Shown piece by piece: positions 11,385-22,785 of a DNA stretch of 64,000 nt (the stretch's first letter is position 1; each line of letters begins with the position of its first letter). The stretch covers positions 35,923,629-35,987,628 of the forward strand of contig OW387147.1 of assembly GCA_936440205.1 (NCBI GenBank). The letters run 5' to 3'. A program made the position numbers and the translations under genes. The notes under the pieces were generated by a model. That model was not told the origin of the DNA, ran no database searches, and worked only from the letters and a program-made list of their open reading frames with translations. This stretch comes from Lepidonotus clava (taxonomy: Eukaryota > Annelida > Polychaeta > Phyllodocida > Polynoidae).

Positions 11385-11723
11385 AGCTCCGGCCACACTT
11401 ACCAACTCAACTCAACTCGACTGTCGGGGGTTCTGATGACGCCAGGCTCTACGATGGTCTGGTCTTAGCAAAAAAAACCTACCATGCCATAAGTTACAAC
11501 TCGACTGTCGGGGCTAGAAGGGTATATATCATATAGACATATCTACTACACTCCCCCCTACGACCCGACGATCCAGTCGTACATCTTCATCTTCTCAAGA
11601 TGTAAGACCCAACTCAACTGTCGTGGGTTAAGCTACGACTAGCCCGGCCACACTCTGAGACTGAGACCAACTCAACTCAACTCGACCGTCGAGTTGAGGT
11701 CAGTCGTGCAGTGTGGCCGGGGC
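11385..11723. mobile_element. MITE with AGCYCCGGCCACACT ends, containing a second partial copy
   Basis: The left end AGCTCCGGCCACACT and right end AGTGTGGCCGGGGCT form terminal inverted repeats, followed inward by the tandem word AACTCAACTCAACTCGAC. A further internal left end (AGCCCGGCCACACTCTGAG) starts near 11643. Together with the right end it makes an 80-bp self-complementary unit, so one copy seems inserted in, or generated from, another. No coding capacity and no certain target duplication. Confidence 0.65.
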
Positions 11724-12781
11724 TATACTCTGTCACACTTAACGCAAAAGAAAACGACTCTCTGCATTACGGTTGGCGGTAAAGGGTGACTATCGCAAGA
11801 GATACTGTATAGTAGAATCAAGTTCCGGCCTATCCTTTAACATTGTCGGCTGCCTTCTTTCCAAGACGGTTTATGATTAAAGTTAGAATTCGGATATGTC
11901 TCAGAATATCTACATTTTTGATCATTACCACTTTTAGCCATAAATCATGAATGGCTGCGCCCTCTGTCACAATTTCAACGCTGTCAATACACAGAAAGAA
12001 CCTGCCCTTAAGCAGAGGATTTTGGGTCACCTGGAGGAACTGTAATATGGGAACTATTACAGATACACGTATAGGTCCTACGCCATAGGCGGTGATATAT
12101 GAACCGGCGATTTGACACTGTCTTTACCCTTGAATACATACTTTCTCTTCCTATAAATAATAGCTTATGGTCAACATTTACATGCAGAGAACCTACGATA
12201 AAGCTTGTTATAAAAACTTTCTCTTAGATATACAACCCCAGCGCAGGTAGGCGGGATAATCTATGGGCTGTAGTGCTTTCACATAGGGGGGGACCACAGG
12301 CAGCGTGGCGGGCTGAAAGGCTGTGCCAGCCCGTATCAAACCACCATCTATCATACCACACATTGCTTCTTCTGCCTGCAGCGCTCTGACCACACCTTTT
12401 ACGGCGGACAAGAGATGCCCTGACACCGACCGGAAAGAGCTTCTGCGCCAATTTCCGGTATTCTAATTACACTGCTAGTGAGACTGAGAGGGTACTATGG
12501 GACGGTCCGGAAAGTGGAATTGGGTTTCAAGGACACAACGAAGGTATATATGATACGCATCTAATCATGCAATAGAAAGGAGTATTATGGTAGCTTACGT
12601 ATTAAGTACACTTTGCTTTCCCATGATTAACTATTATCCAATAGATGATGAAAAACTCTGTCTGGGCGCTAGGAGTTTAGGTACGGGCTATTTTGTCTTA
12701 CACATCCTATGGAGCTAAACTTTGAAAAATCATAGCTATTATTTCCTTTTATTGTATACTCCAAGTGTATATAGATATAGA

Positions 12782-12841
<60 letters not shown>

Positions 12842-14379
12842 CATATACATTTATATGTATATGTATATATTATATATATTTATAAATGATTCGAAATAGA
12901 TTAAACATATTTGACGAATTCGGAGGGAGGTATCATCTAATTCCTACGTGATATCATGAATGGTGGACATAAAGAAATATCTGTCCATTTGGGTAAAACA
13001 GGGGTATCGGAGCTAAAAGCTATGGCGTAAATCAATACAATCTTTTCCACTTAATAGGTGTCCTGGTCAGAGGGACGGCCCTGATCGCCAGGGTCCTACC
13101 CATATATATCATCATAAAGGCACCACTTCCAGGTCAGCATTACCTGAACCCTATTTCTCCGGCGGTCAAAGAAAGCACCTATCATATCCAATGACCTCTT
13201 AACACTTTTGCCACCCACACAACATATAGAAACCAAGGACAAATAATTTGCCTTTGTAATCTTTTTGTGATTACTAACAAGGCCATGGGTGTGGATATAG
13301 TCGGGAAAAGGAGCAGCTGCATGCAGGCGATAATTCTGACTGTAAGCATTTTAGCGCCATCTTTTATCTCACACACCTCCTGGCCCACAATAGTATGATG
13401 CCGTTGAAGGCCAATATCTTTTGAAGTTTGTCCCTTATAAAACTCCCAGGTAATACAAACGATAATTAACTGAGCTCCTGGATTTCATTTCATTAACCAA
13501 CAAAATCCAAATGAGTTTGCACCCAACATATTATTCGTAGTTAATCTCGGCCACAAAACTACGCTCTCTCTTTCATGTCGACTTTCAGATAAAGTAGAAC
13601 GCTTCAAATGCAAACGGAAGATAGTTTATAGTTGTAGGCCTACATATATAGTGGGTGGGGGTTGGGTATTCCTGCATAACTATTTGAACCAACATGGTTT
13701 TAGCCACAGCTAGAGAACAAACGCACGTGACTTTTTACACGGATTGGTGGGGCCTAGAAATAGACTCCAGGATGGTCAACTATTTTTATCCCCAGCCAAA
13801 CCCTTATTTGGTTTCTCTGATTGGTAATGGTTGATTCGGTATGGGCGCCCCAACGTAACAATCAGATTCAAAGTAAATGGACTAAGGGTCCTAGGAAACA
13901 TGCCAACACAATTACTCCCTCTAAATATAACCAATACCTCTCTGCTGCCAGTAACCCCAAAGGTCGTCTACTAAATTTGCTAAATCAATTCTCGCCAGAA
14001 ATTGCTAAATGTGACTATTTTTTTTTTTTTATCAAAGGGCCTGTTTCTTTTTGTACACTGTCTTAAAGACAATTCAGAAAAAAGAAAGTTTCACTTTAGT
14101 TTCTAGCTTTAACGTGATTTCACGGGCTAGTACATCGTGTAAGCATAGCTCTCAGCAGCACCCGGAGTGAGATAGTGTGAGTAAGAAGCTATAGCTTTGA
14201 AGTATTAAATGAGGCTGGCATGTGAGAAAGACATCAGCATGTGACAAAGGCAGATAGTGTTCTTCACTGGTTAGTGATGCCATCGAGTGAAACAAAACAT
14301 GTTGAAAGTAATACCCCTGACACTAATTAGTGTATGACTGCAGTGTTTTACCATTGAGAAATACTCTCTTTGTTCCATC
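11724..14379. other. No gene established; AT microsatellite and one open patch
   Basis: Mostly AT-rich. At 12208-12451 the minus strand is open in two frames. One reads AEEAMCGMIDGGLIRAGTA, which looks superficially protein-like, but I could not find a good donor for it. Nothing else above chance was seen apart from the TA repeat listed separately. Confidence 0.4.
12785..12836. repeat. (TA)n microsatellite
   Basis: About 26 TA units, followed by imperfect ATAC/TATG alternations to about 12870. Confidence 0.95.
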
Positions 14380-14688
14380 TTTTTTTTATTCAGAGCTACA
14401 TCTTACATTGTAAGTTTTTCATGCAGTTGTTTTACATAGGAAATACAAATAAATAAATACAGATCAATAAAAAAAACAAAAAACAATGGACTAATTTGAC
14501 AAAACATGAAACATGAAAATTATAAAAATTTTGTACATGATATACAAATTGCACAGTATAATTGAATATTCATAAATATATTCATAATTAAATAATTATA
14601 GTTATTGTCTTGTACAGCAAAAAGCTTCGCATGTACAATTCTATAGTCTCAAATAAGCAACATATTATAATTAATCAGAGATATTATT

Positions 14689-15372
14689 TCATATATCACG
14701 ATTTCTAAGCCATTTTTTCACCCTATGTTTAAAAATAGTTCTTGTATCGGCTTTCTGAATTTCCATTGGTAACATATCCCACAGATCTAACCCCCTATAC
14801 CAAGGGCTACGACAGACCTTGGTTATCTTTGAAAAATTTCTTTTGAATTTTACTTTATTTTTACTTCTCAACTCTATTTTTGGTCTTTGAATAATTATAT
14901 AACAATCTATCTTACTGTATTCATACATCAATAACAGCAAATGTTCAATACGCCTGTTCTTTAAACTCATCAAATCATATTCTTCATGCAATTCAAAAAT
15001 ACTTTTCCGTTTCTCAGAATTTATTTCATATTCTATAATTCTTAATGCCCGATTTTGTAGCCGATCCAATTTATCTATTTTCATTTTTGTTCCAGAATCA
15101 ATCATAAAATCAGCATATTCAAAATGTGGCCGAATCATGGTCCAATAGATATCTAATGCACACCGTTGGGTAATATATCGTCGCAATATATTCAGAATAT
15201 ACAGCTTATAACACACTTTCTTTTTAATAGAGTCTATATAATTATCAGGACTCAATTTTTTATGTATCAAATAACCCAAATAATTATATGTTTCAACATT
15301 TGATAACAATTCAGAACCTATTTTCAATCCTATGTCGGATGGTAAAACATCTCTAGAACGTGATATCATCAT
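14689..15372 (-). CDS. LINE ORF2, C-terminal part (after frameshift)
   Basis: 227 codons overlapping the upstream block by 20 bases in another frame. It begins MMISRSRD and contains the post-RT motif YNYLGYLIHKKLSPDNYI (the YLG thumb-region motif of CR1/jockey-type LINEs), then RPHFEYADFMI and LDRLQNRALRII, which are typical of the C-terminal extension of this group. It ends KKWLRNRDI at the element's own stop. It is the natural continuation of the RT block, and one indel separates them. Confidence 0.9.
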   Translation of the reverse strand: MMISRSRDVLPSDIGLKIGSELLSNVETYNYLGYLIHKKLSPDNYIDSIKKKVCYKLYILNILRRYITQRCALDIYWTMIRPHFEYADFMIDSGTKMKIDKLDRLQNRALRIIEYEINSEKRKSIFELHEEYDLMSLKNRRIEHLLLLMYEYSKIDCYIIIQRPKIELRSKNKVKFKRNFSKITKVCRSPWYRGLDLWDMLPMEIQKADTRTIFKHRVKKWLRNRDI

Positions 15373-17536
15373 GTTTTGTCTTTGACCGATTAGTACTCAT
15401 TTTATTAAGATTGCACCAATGTAATATGAGATCTAGACTTATTTGTGACCGCAATAATACATCTTGTTCACACAATCCTGTAGTAACAAGCAGAGTATCA
15501 TCTGCGTACATATAAATGTCTGATTCACACCCTATATTCTCAAATAAATCATTAACATATATGATAAAAATCAAAGGGCCTAAAATTGACCCTTGAGGAA
15601 TACCATATTTCAATTTTGAAATTTCTGATATAAATTTACCTATCTTTGTAAACTGCATTCGTGAATCTAAATAGGATTTCATAAATTTCAAAGAGATATG
15701 GTCAAAACCATATAATTTCAATTTTCGTAAGAGAATATCATGATCTAAACAATCAAAGGCCTTTTGATAATCTATATACACACAGCTAGTATATTTATGT
15801 TCATTCCAGTTTTTATGTAAATTTTTCATAACATCAAAAATTGCCAAACTCGTACTTTTACCTTTTCTAAAACCATATTGTAGCTTATGTAAAATACAAT
15901 GTTGCTCAAAATATGTATATATTCTAGTATGAACACATCGTTCCAATAATTTTCCTGGTAAAGTAATCTGAGTAATAGGCCTCCAGTTTTTTGGATTCAA
16001 TTTATCACCTTCTTTAGGAATAGGTTTTATTTGACCAATACCCCATGCTATGGGAAAAATTCCTATTCTCAAACATTTATTGAATAGATAATGTAATTCC
16101 CTAACTATAACCTCAAAAGCGTCTTTTAATAAGCGGGAACTAATGTTATCAATACCAGAACTCTTATGAATATTTATATTGGATATTATACGCTCTAACT
16201 CTTGAAAGCCTATTTCTTCAAATTCAAAGATATAATCATGTTTGGGGAAGTTCATTTCATCCCACTTATTTACAAAGTTTTTAGCTAATAAGTATCCAGC
16301 CTCGGTATAATATGTATTCATATAATCTGTCATAGGCTTTCCAGATAATAATTGTTCATCATCATCCCTAATTTCCATCAGGGAATCCGACACTTTATTT
16401 TTCCCCAAACCGGATATTTCCCTTATAGTCCTCCAAAACTTTTTTGGGTTTGATTCATGTTCACTTATTTGTTCTTGTATAAAATCCCCTTTAGCTTTTT
16501 TCATAATACTAGCGACACGTTTCTTTTCAGTTTTGAATTTTATAATATCAGAATCTGTTTTAGTGTCTAGAGCAATTCTAAATAAACAGTTTTTCTCATT
16601 AATAATTTCCAGGATTTCTTTAGTCATCCACGGTTCTAATCGCGAATATCTAGACACTGATTTTTCTGGGCAATGCTTATCACAGATCTCCGTTATAATC
16701 AAAAGCATTATCTCCCATAGTTTATCAACACTGTCTTCGCTCCAGAATTTCATCCAATCAGGATGAGTGATCAAGTCATCCTGGAATTTACTTTTATCAT
16801 AATTCTTAAATAGGCGACATCTTAGACGTTCCTTTGGGTCTTTTGGGGGATGTTTTATTTTACGATTCATAAAGATCGCAAAATGATCTGAGATAGCTAA
16901 TTGTAAAACCCCACAAGATTCTATATGTTCAACGTTTGTATATATTATATCTAACAACGATTTACTCTTAAAAGTTACTCTAGTCGGGTCATTTATTAAC
17001 TGATGTAATTGATGATCCCTCTCAAAGTCCTTTAATTTTTTATAATCATCAGAATTTCGTTTTAAATAATCTATATTCAAATCTCCCATAATAACAATCT
17101 CATTCCTGGATAATGATTGACAATATTCAACAGATTCAGATAGTTCTTGCAAGGTTTTAACAACCGTACTATAAGGCGGTCTATATACAAATCCGATAGT
17201 TATTTTCCTCATCTTCTGATTTTCTATACTAATCCACATTTGCTCCAAATCTCTTGTAATCCTTGTATTATTTTCAATAACACAAGTATAAGCATAGTAT
17301 TTCCGATGGACATATATCGCTATTCCACCTCCCTTTCTCTTTACATCTGTATCCACCGAGTCTCTATCTATCCTAATAATTTCATGATCTGGCTTTGTTA
17401 ACATGGCATCTGGAATACCTTTATGTAACCATGTTTCAGTTAATCCCATTATGTCAAACTTTTTTAACGAGCAATATGTTTCATCCAAATTTTTTCGTAA
17501 GCTTCTAACGTTTAAGTGAACAATTTCAAAACCCAT
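15353..17536 (-). CDS. LINE ORF2, AP endonuclease and reverse transcriptase
   Basis: 727 codons from the first ATG. Residues 1-230 form an APE-type endonuclease with HLNVRSL at the start, LTETWL, GGGIAIYVHR, VYRPP, MGDLNIDY and the terminal SDHFAIF. A linker of about 200 residues follows. The reverse transcriptase then shows SSRLLKD, PIPKEGDKLNPKNWRPI, QYGFRKGKSTSLAIFD, CVYIDYQKAFDCLDH, YGIPQGSILGPLIF and the catalytic MYADDTLLV. These enzymes nick genomic DNA and copy the element RNA there (target-primed reverse transcription). The frame ends after NRSKTKH by a frameshift near 15370, and the next block continues the protein. I chose the ATG because HLNVRSL normally sits at the start of the endonuclease. 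Confidence 0.93.
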   Translation of the reverse strand: MGFEIVHLNVRSLRKNLDETYCSLKKFDIMGLTETWLHKGIPDAMLTKPDHEIIRIDRDSVDTDVKRKGGGIAIYVHRKYYAYTCVIENNTRITRDLEQMWISIENQKMRKITIGFVYRPPYSTVVKTLQELSESVEYCQSLSRNEIVIMGDLNIDYLKRNSDDYKKLKDFERDHQLHQLINDPTRVTFKSKSLLDIIYTNVEHIESCGVLQLAISDHFAIFMNRKIKHPPKDPKERLRCRLFKNYDKSKFQDDLITHPDWMKFWSEDSVDKLWEIMLLIITEICDKHCPEKSVSRYSRLEPWMTKEILEIINEKNCLFRIALDTKTDSDIIKFKTEKKRVASIMKKAKGDFIQEQISEHESNPKKFWRTIREISGLGKNKVSDSLMEIRDDDEQLLSGKPMTDYMNTYYTEAGYLLAKNFVNKWDEMNFPKHDYIFEFEEIGFQELERIISNINIHKSSGIDNISSRLLKDAFEVIVRELHYLFNKCLRIGIFPIAWGIGQIKPIPKEGDKLNPKNWRPITQITLPGKLLERCVHTRIYTYFEQHCILHKLQYGFRKGKSTSLAIFDVMKNLHKNWNEHKYTSCVYIDYQKAFDCLDHDILLRKLKLYGFDHISLKFMKSYLDSRMQFTKIGKFISEISKLKYGIPQGSILGPLIFIIYVNDLFENIGCESDIYMYADDTLLVTTGLCEQDVLLRSQISLDLILHWCNLNKMSTNRSKTKHDDITF

Positions 17537-17560
17537 ATTGAAGATTTACACGAAAATTTA

Positions 17561-19218
17561 TTTTCAATCAAATACCAAAATTCAACTGTATAATGACAGA
17601 TAGTCTGAGACCATTTCATTCGTCGTATTACAGTCACAAACAAATTTATACTGTGCACACACAAAAGCAAACAATCAAAGAGTATGTACATGAATCTGCC
17701 GTGCTTGTTCATGAAGGACGACAGAAAATGCAAGTCAAATTAAGTAATTACAAACTCAACATTGCACGTGCTCCGTAATGAGGCACTGAATTTTATAATT
17801 CTAGCAATATGATACTTTACATTGGTAAATTTGTGTTTCACGGAACGGATACTTTTCCAGAATACAATGACAGATATAGGAAGTGGCGCGCAGGTGCTAT
17901 GCTATTCTCTTTTGAATATGTAAGTCTGGTAAAGACTTTAATAAATTTACGATAGCGCACACCCTTTTATGAATCTTGCAACCTATTCTGTAGAACAACC
18001 TACTTCTTAAAGACTGTATTAATTCATTTATTCAATATGGATAGGATGGACAGACATAGTTCTACCAGACTTCATCCAAGGGCCAATTTCTTCTCTGTAC
18101 GTGTTCAATGGAAGCAAACACGCAATCCATCTCCATTCAGAATTGAACTGTTGACTGGGGAAGGAATCTACAAGTCAAATTACTGTAGGCCAATTGACTT
18201 AGCACTCCAGGTAAGATCTTACACAGTGTATTCCCCAAGTTGTTGTTGTGCCAAGGGGCTTCCTTAATTCAGGTCAGGGTTGGGTGTTAAGGGTTCCCCT
18301 CCTTCTCAACCCCCTCAGCACCCCGCCTATTTGTACCCCATTTCAGCTAACCAAACAAGGTTTAGGCAATCACTTGCCTTGTCCCTTAAGTCAGAATTTC
18401 CTGTTATTGCAAAATGTACGTTTCTGTGGAATTGGGTTGCACCAACTACTTCGTGCGCTCCCCTAAATTTGAAGCTAAACTGCCAATTTTTGATAATGCA
18501 AGTTTTATAAGTGGAAAGGGATAATATTGAAAGAGTACAAAAACTAAAGAAAATGTAAACCGATCATTGACTATAGGAATTATGGGCGAAAATGTACTAT
18601 AAGTTAACTTTATGTAAGATATGACTGCTTTGTTGGAAAGGCGCCACCATCAGTTATTATACATGCGCTATCTTTAAGGAACACGTAAACAATATGATGG
18701 CAAAACCGCCGGAGAATGCAAAAACTGAAACGATCACAATGATTATTCCAATAAAGATTGTGCTTTTTTTCCGATTTTTTTCTTTTCTTTTATGATAATT
18801 CCAAATGGATCGGCACAATATTCGCCATTTGCACATGCTGGGATGACAAACGAGATGACACTTTACCAAGGCTAAAACGACCGGAACCTGAGGTAAAAAA
18901 CATCAAATATTTATCCAACTATGAAGAATGTCCCAACTTGATGAAAAAGTCACTTCAAACTTTTGCTCGTGTCATGTTGTTAAACATATGGGCCACAGAA
19001 TGACAAGTTCTAGAGATCATATATATGGAACTTGATGATATCTACAAACAAAAGTATTTTAGGAAAAGGCCTCTGTCCGAGTACTAAACTATAACCATAA
19101 CAAGTTCTGGTTTGATCGACTTTATAGATTCTCGATGTGGTTTAGTAAACCAAAATCTCCGTCTTATCCATTCTTTGGTTTATAAAACGAAATGAAATGT
19201 ACTTAAAGTTTTGCATTC
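17561..19218. other. No gene seen
   Basis: Short overlapping open frames only (for example 18037-18267 and 18280-18510), with no recognisable motif or consistent splice signals. Confidence 0.5.
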
Positions 19219-19345
19219 CCCGAACCTGAACCCCTTCTGAACCTTTCCTGAAACCCTTCTGAGCCCCTCCTGACACCTTCACAATCCCTCCTGAACCACT
19301 CCTGAACACTTCCTGAACCCCTCCTGACCCATCTCTGACCACTTC
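19219..19345. repeat. Imperfect minisatellite, about 15-bp unit
   Basis: Repeated CCTGAACCCCTTCTGAACC-like words (unit roughly CTGAACCCCTCC) run across about 125 bases with many substitutions. A minus-strand open frame with GSGG-type repeats is a by-product. Confidence 0.8.
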
Positions 19346-21738
19346 TCAACGACCCCAGACTCCTATGTATCCGACTATCGATGAAACGGAGAAACAGGAA
19401 ACCAGCATATTTTTAATACGGCCACCTCAGTGGGTGATGGGGGCATTCCCAACCTACTTTCATTCTATTTTTAGAATATTATTATGACATCATCTCGTCA
19501 CTCTCCAGGTAATGACTTTTTTATGCTAATTCTGCACTCTCAAGGCATTTCCTATGAGAAAATCATCACTCTCCGACCAGGTTCACAATACCACAAACAT
19601 GCACAGTGTCCCCCCCCCCCACCGCTGGTTACCAGCAACATCTGTTCACTCTCTAGGCACATTTTCGCTGGTTTCAGCTGTTTGGGACGACATATGACTC
19701 CGATATATCGGACTATTGACGTTATCCACTGGACGAAAACGGAGAAAAAGCAGAAAATATTCCTCCATCTTCATTGTCTTTTATCTCCCCCAAATCTGCC
19801 ATCAAACTAAGTTTTGCGCATCAATTCACAAGGCAGCACCTAGTTGGGAACGATTAGCAACATGTAGCCTGTCTCCTCTGATTTAACGGCAAACGTTTAC
19901 GCACCTATAGAATGGGGCATGCACTTATTAACGGCTGATATGTAAGCCTAACAGAAAATGTGAGATAGTTATAGGGCAACATGGAACTAGACCTGGTCGG
20001 CTTTCAAATCCTTAGGGGAGCTTAGACCACATCTGAATGCCTGCAGTTTCTAGAGATGTTCAAACAGGTTTTAGTGGCTCAATCAGAATACTGTGAGACT
20101 GCCATCTGCCGAACTAGGCAACCAGCCTTCCTACAATCCAAGGAGTATTTGGTAAACTGGAACTGCCAGAGAATAACTCCTCAAACAAGACCTATCGGAA
20201 ATGAGACATCCTCTTAACACTTTAATGATGTAGAACTCAAGAGCTTACTCTACAGTGGAATAGTGGACCAAAGCTTATATCCTCCGCCCCCACCTACACC
20301 ACCCCCGCCCGCCCCAAAGTACAGACATCAGCCATGTCCATTACCATGACAACTTAATACTGTGGGCCGGTTACCTTGGTAACCTCATCAATCAGCCCCC
20401 TACCGGCCGAGGTGGTAACTGCCAACTGGGCGATGATAGGGGTACAGAGCCATTCCCTCCTCCAGGGTCTGATAGATGAAGCGGGGGGTGGGGGTGGGGT
20501 GCAGGGAGGGTTTTGGCTGAGAACACTTAGAGGGCTCATATCCTTACGGGTCTATTGATTCACCACCTGGTTTCTGACTGACAGGGTAATGAAGACCTAC
20601 ATAAAAACATAACAAGGGTATAGATTCAAGCGATTAGTTTATGACTGGTGCTCTTTAATACCCTTTTTTCAGTTTAAGACTATAAGAATGATAAGGGGAT
20701 AATTTCCCCCCCCCCCCCAGCCAATCAACCGCTATGGTTTCAAAAACATGACAAGGAAATGCATTTATTACTGATGTAGAATGAAAATAGATTTTACAAT
20801 AGAATCGGTATGCATATTAAAAGCATGTACACACAATACCAGCCCATGTTTCAATATTGTATGGTTTATCTCAGAATAACTGACCGTACTGCATTCGGTC
20901 TTCCAGATATTAGTGAATTATTTCTGATACATAAATATCTAAATGTTCTTATGAAAAAAATTAAAAGGATAAAGTATCAAAAAGGTTAAAGAAAAAAAAC
21001 GAAATAAACAGATTGCAGTCCAATGGTTTTCTAGGAGAACAAGCAAATGGAAACACCTGTAATGGATTTGCAACCTCATCAAGCAAATAAGCCCCCGCAT
21101 GTCACAAAGGCTAAAACATCCTAAGCTGCCACTATGTCACGAATCATATGGCAAAAGAAACTCTGAGCAGGAAATAACTCCCGACAGAAGGCATACATAC
21201 CTCTGATTACATACAAGCCCGGCCTGGTCACATATTATAACGACCCCCTTTCTTCCTGAGATGACAAGATGATGATACTTCTGACAGTAGAAACAAAAAA
21301 AAACCCAGCAGGTACCAAGAAGGGTGTGCCTCCTCTAAGACTGCCCCCACAGAGACCCATCTGATACAAGTCCCAGCTAGCACATGGCTGGATCTTTGTG
21401 CATTGTTCCAGAGAAGGTAACCGGAGTAGGGGCGGCTTTGTGTCTCGGAAAACTTTGAGTCTCGGAAAATGGCCTCAGGGTCTTCTCCAGCCCCACAGAT
21501 CATAATCAGCACTCGTGAACTGTAACTGGATCCGTCGTTGTGCGCTTTTCTCTGTTGTCTTTTTTTCTGCGATGAGGACCCCGGGCGAGCACACGTTTCA
21601 GTGCCTCTTGGTTTGTGTTTATTGATGTTCATCGGTTATCCAAGAATACTGAGAAAATGGCCAGTTATTTAAAAGATACATAAAGCCAACTGCTACTGTC
21701 TACCTTAGAATTATCATTTCTTACGTTGTCTCTCATGT
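19346..21738. other. No gene seen; X-box palindrome and homopolymers
   Basis: Contains C-runs at about 19610 and 20707 and a purine-rich G block at about 20482. A 134-codon minus-strand frame at 21228-21632 has no recognisable domain. The X-box-like palindrome is listed separately. Confidence 0.4.
20369..20384. promoter_or_regulatory. RFX X-box-like palindrome
   Basis: GGTTACCTTGGTAACC is a perfect inverted repeat fitting the RFX X-box form GTNRCC-N2-GGYAAC (here GTTACC-TT-GGTAAC). It lies at the edge of a GC-richer patch. In animals such sites often mark ciliary gene promoters. No gene is visible beside it, so the role is inferred only. Confidence 0.4.
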
Positions 21739-22785
21739 CAGAGTTGCCACTGCCTACTGACGAAAAAGTAGGAAAAGCTTTTCCTGCTTTTTTACCATAA
21801 GCAGCTAGGAGGGAAATAACCCTATAGGATTAAAGCCCTAACACTGAATTTGTAATCAAATAGCTCAAAACTAAAACAAGAAGACGATGCCAGTGATTGG
21901 AGAGCATATAGCTCCCCAAGCCAAGGGGTGATCAAGTTCTTAGTATCAGCCTCACCATTTAATATGCCAATTAAGTTTACTCATTTAAGGTGGAGGGGTG
22001 GGGGTGGGGGGGGGGGGGCGGCAAAATTTAGTTTTGCAAATAAAAGAACTAATGGAAAAGTAGTAACAAACCAACAAATTTTACATTTCAAAACCATGCA
22101 AAGTAATTAAGGGAGGGTGTCCATGTAATATATTTTTTTGTATTTGTGTAAATCACCTGTTATGAGTAAATGGTATTGGTTGATTTGGTTGTCTTAACTA
22201 ACTTATTTTCAGTATACATGTTTACCAAATGACCATTCACTAGGGTCATTGTTTGTATAAGATAAACAGTGTAAGCATCAGTAAAACACCCATGCCCCAA
22301 GGGCAACATGTGCCAGATCAATTGCCCCCAAGGGCATCATGGGCCAAATCAATTAACACACATGCCTTCCTAATTGTTGATAAACAGTCTGGGCCTTTGA
22401 TCTACTGAAACCTGGAAATGCTTACATAAAAGCAGCAAGGACATTTAAATTCACGAACAAAAAAAGCTCTGAAACCTACACAAGTTTCTACAAATGACAA
22501 ACAAGTTTTAAACAATGTATGTATTTAAACTTCACCTCCGAAATGGGTGACAAATAAGGCTTTTTTACTAGAGGTTATAACAGGAGCAAAACAGGGAATA
22601 CAGCCACTTTTACTAACACTTCTGTCTAGGGCCTATCAATGGCTAGAAAGGGGCTCCTGGGGGATCACCCCTTAACAAGAATACACTGAAAAAGACTTAA
22701 AAAGTAATGTAGGAAAAAATTGACTGCGATCCAAAGTCACTAAAAAGTAGGAAATCCTACAAAAGTAGGAAAAATGGTATCTCTG
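21739..22785. mobile_element. Non-autonomous hAT-like element
   Basis: The left end CAGAGTTGCCACTGCCTACT and right end AAAAATGGTATCTCTG give an imperfect inverted repeat (CAGAGNTRCCA). Subterminal AGTAGGAAAA words occur in both orientations near both ends. Flanks ctcatgt and cttatgt differ by one base, compatible with a decayed 7-8-bp target duplication. The interior holds a G-run (about 22003-22019) and a tandem pair of a roughly 40-bp unit with CCCCAAGGGCA at 22290-22360. No transposase. Confidence 0.45.

Larger units (their letters stand above)
14380..17560 (-). mobile_element. Non-LTR retrotransposon (LINE), CR1/L2-like group, nearly whole ORF2
   Basis: A minus-strand LINE covering endonuclease, reverse transcriptase, 3' UTR and a terminal A-run (T-run on plus at 14380-14388, preceded by AATAAA on the sense strand). 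No ORF1 is present upstream, so the copy is 5'-truncated at about the ORF2 start. No target duplication is evident, which is common in CR1/L2-type elements. ORF2 has a single frameshift joining the two coding blocks listed below, otherwise it is open, so the insertion is young. Clade assignment is by motif style only. A jockey or Rex1-like clade is possible. Confidence 0.9.

Noticed and set aside
12208-12451. Minus-strand patch with protein-like peptide (AEEAMCGMIDGGLIRAGTA)
   Set aside because: Two frames are open at once and no convincing donor was found, so I did not call an exon.
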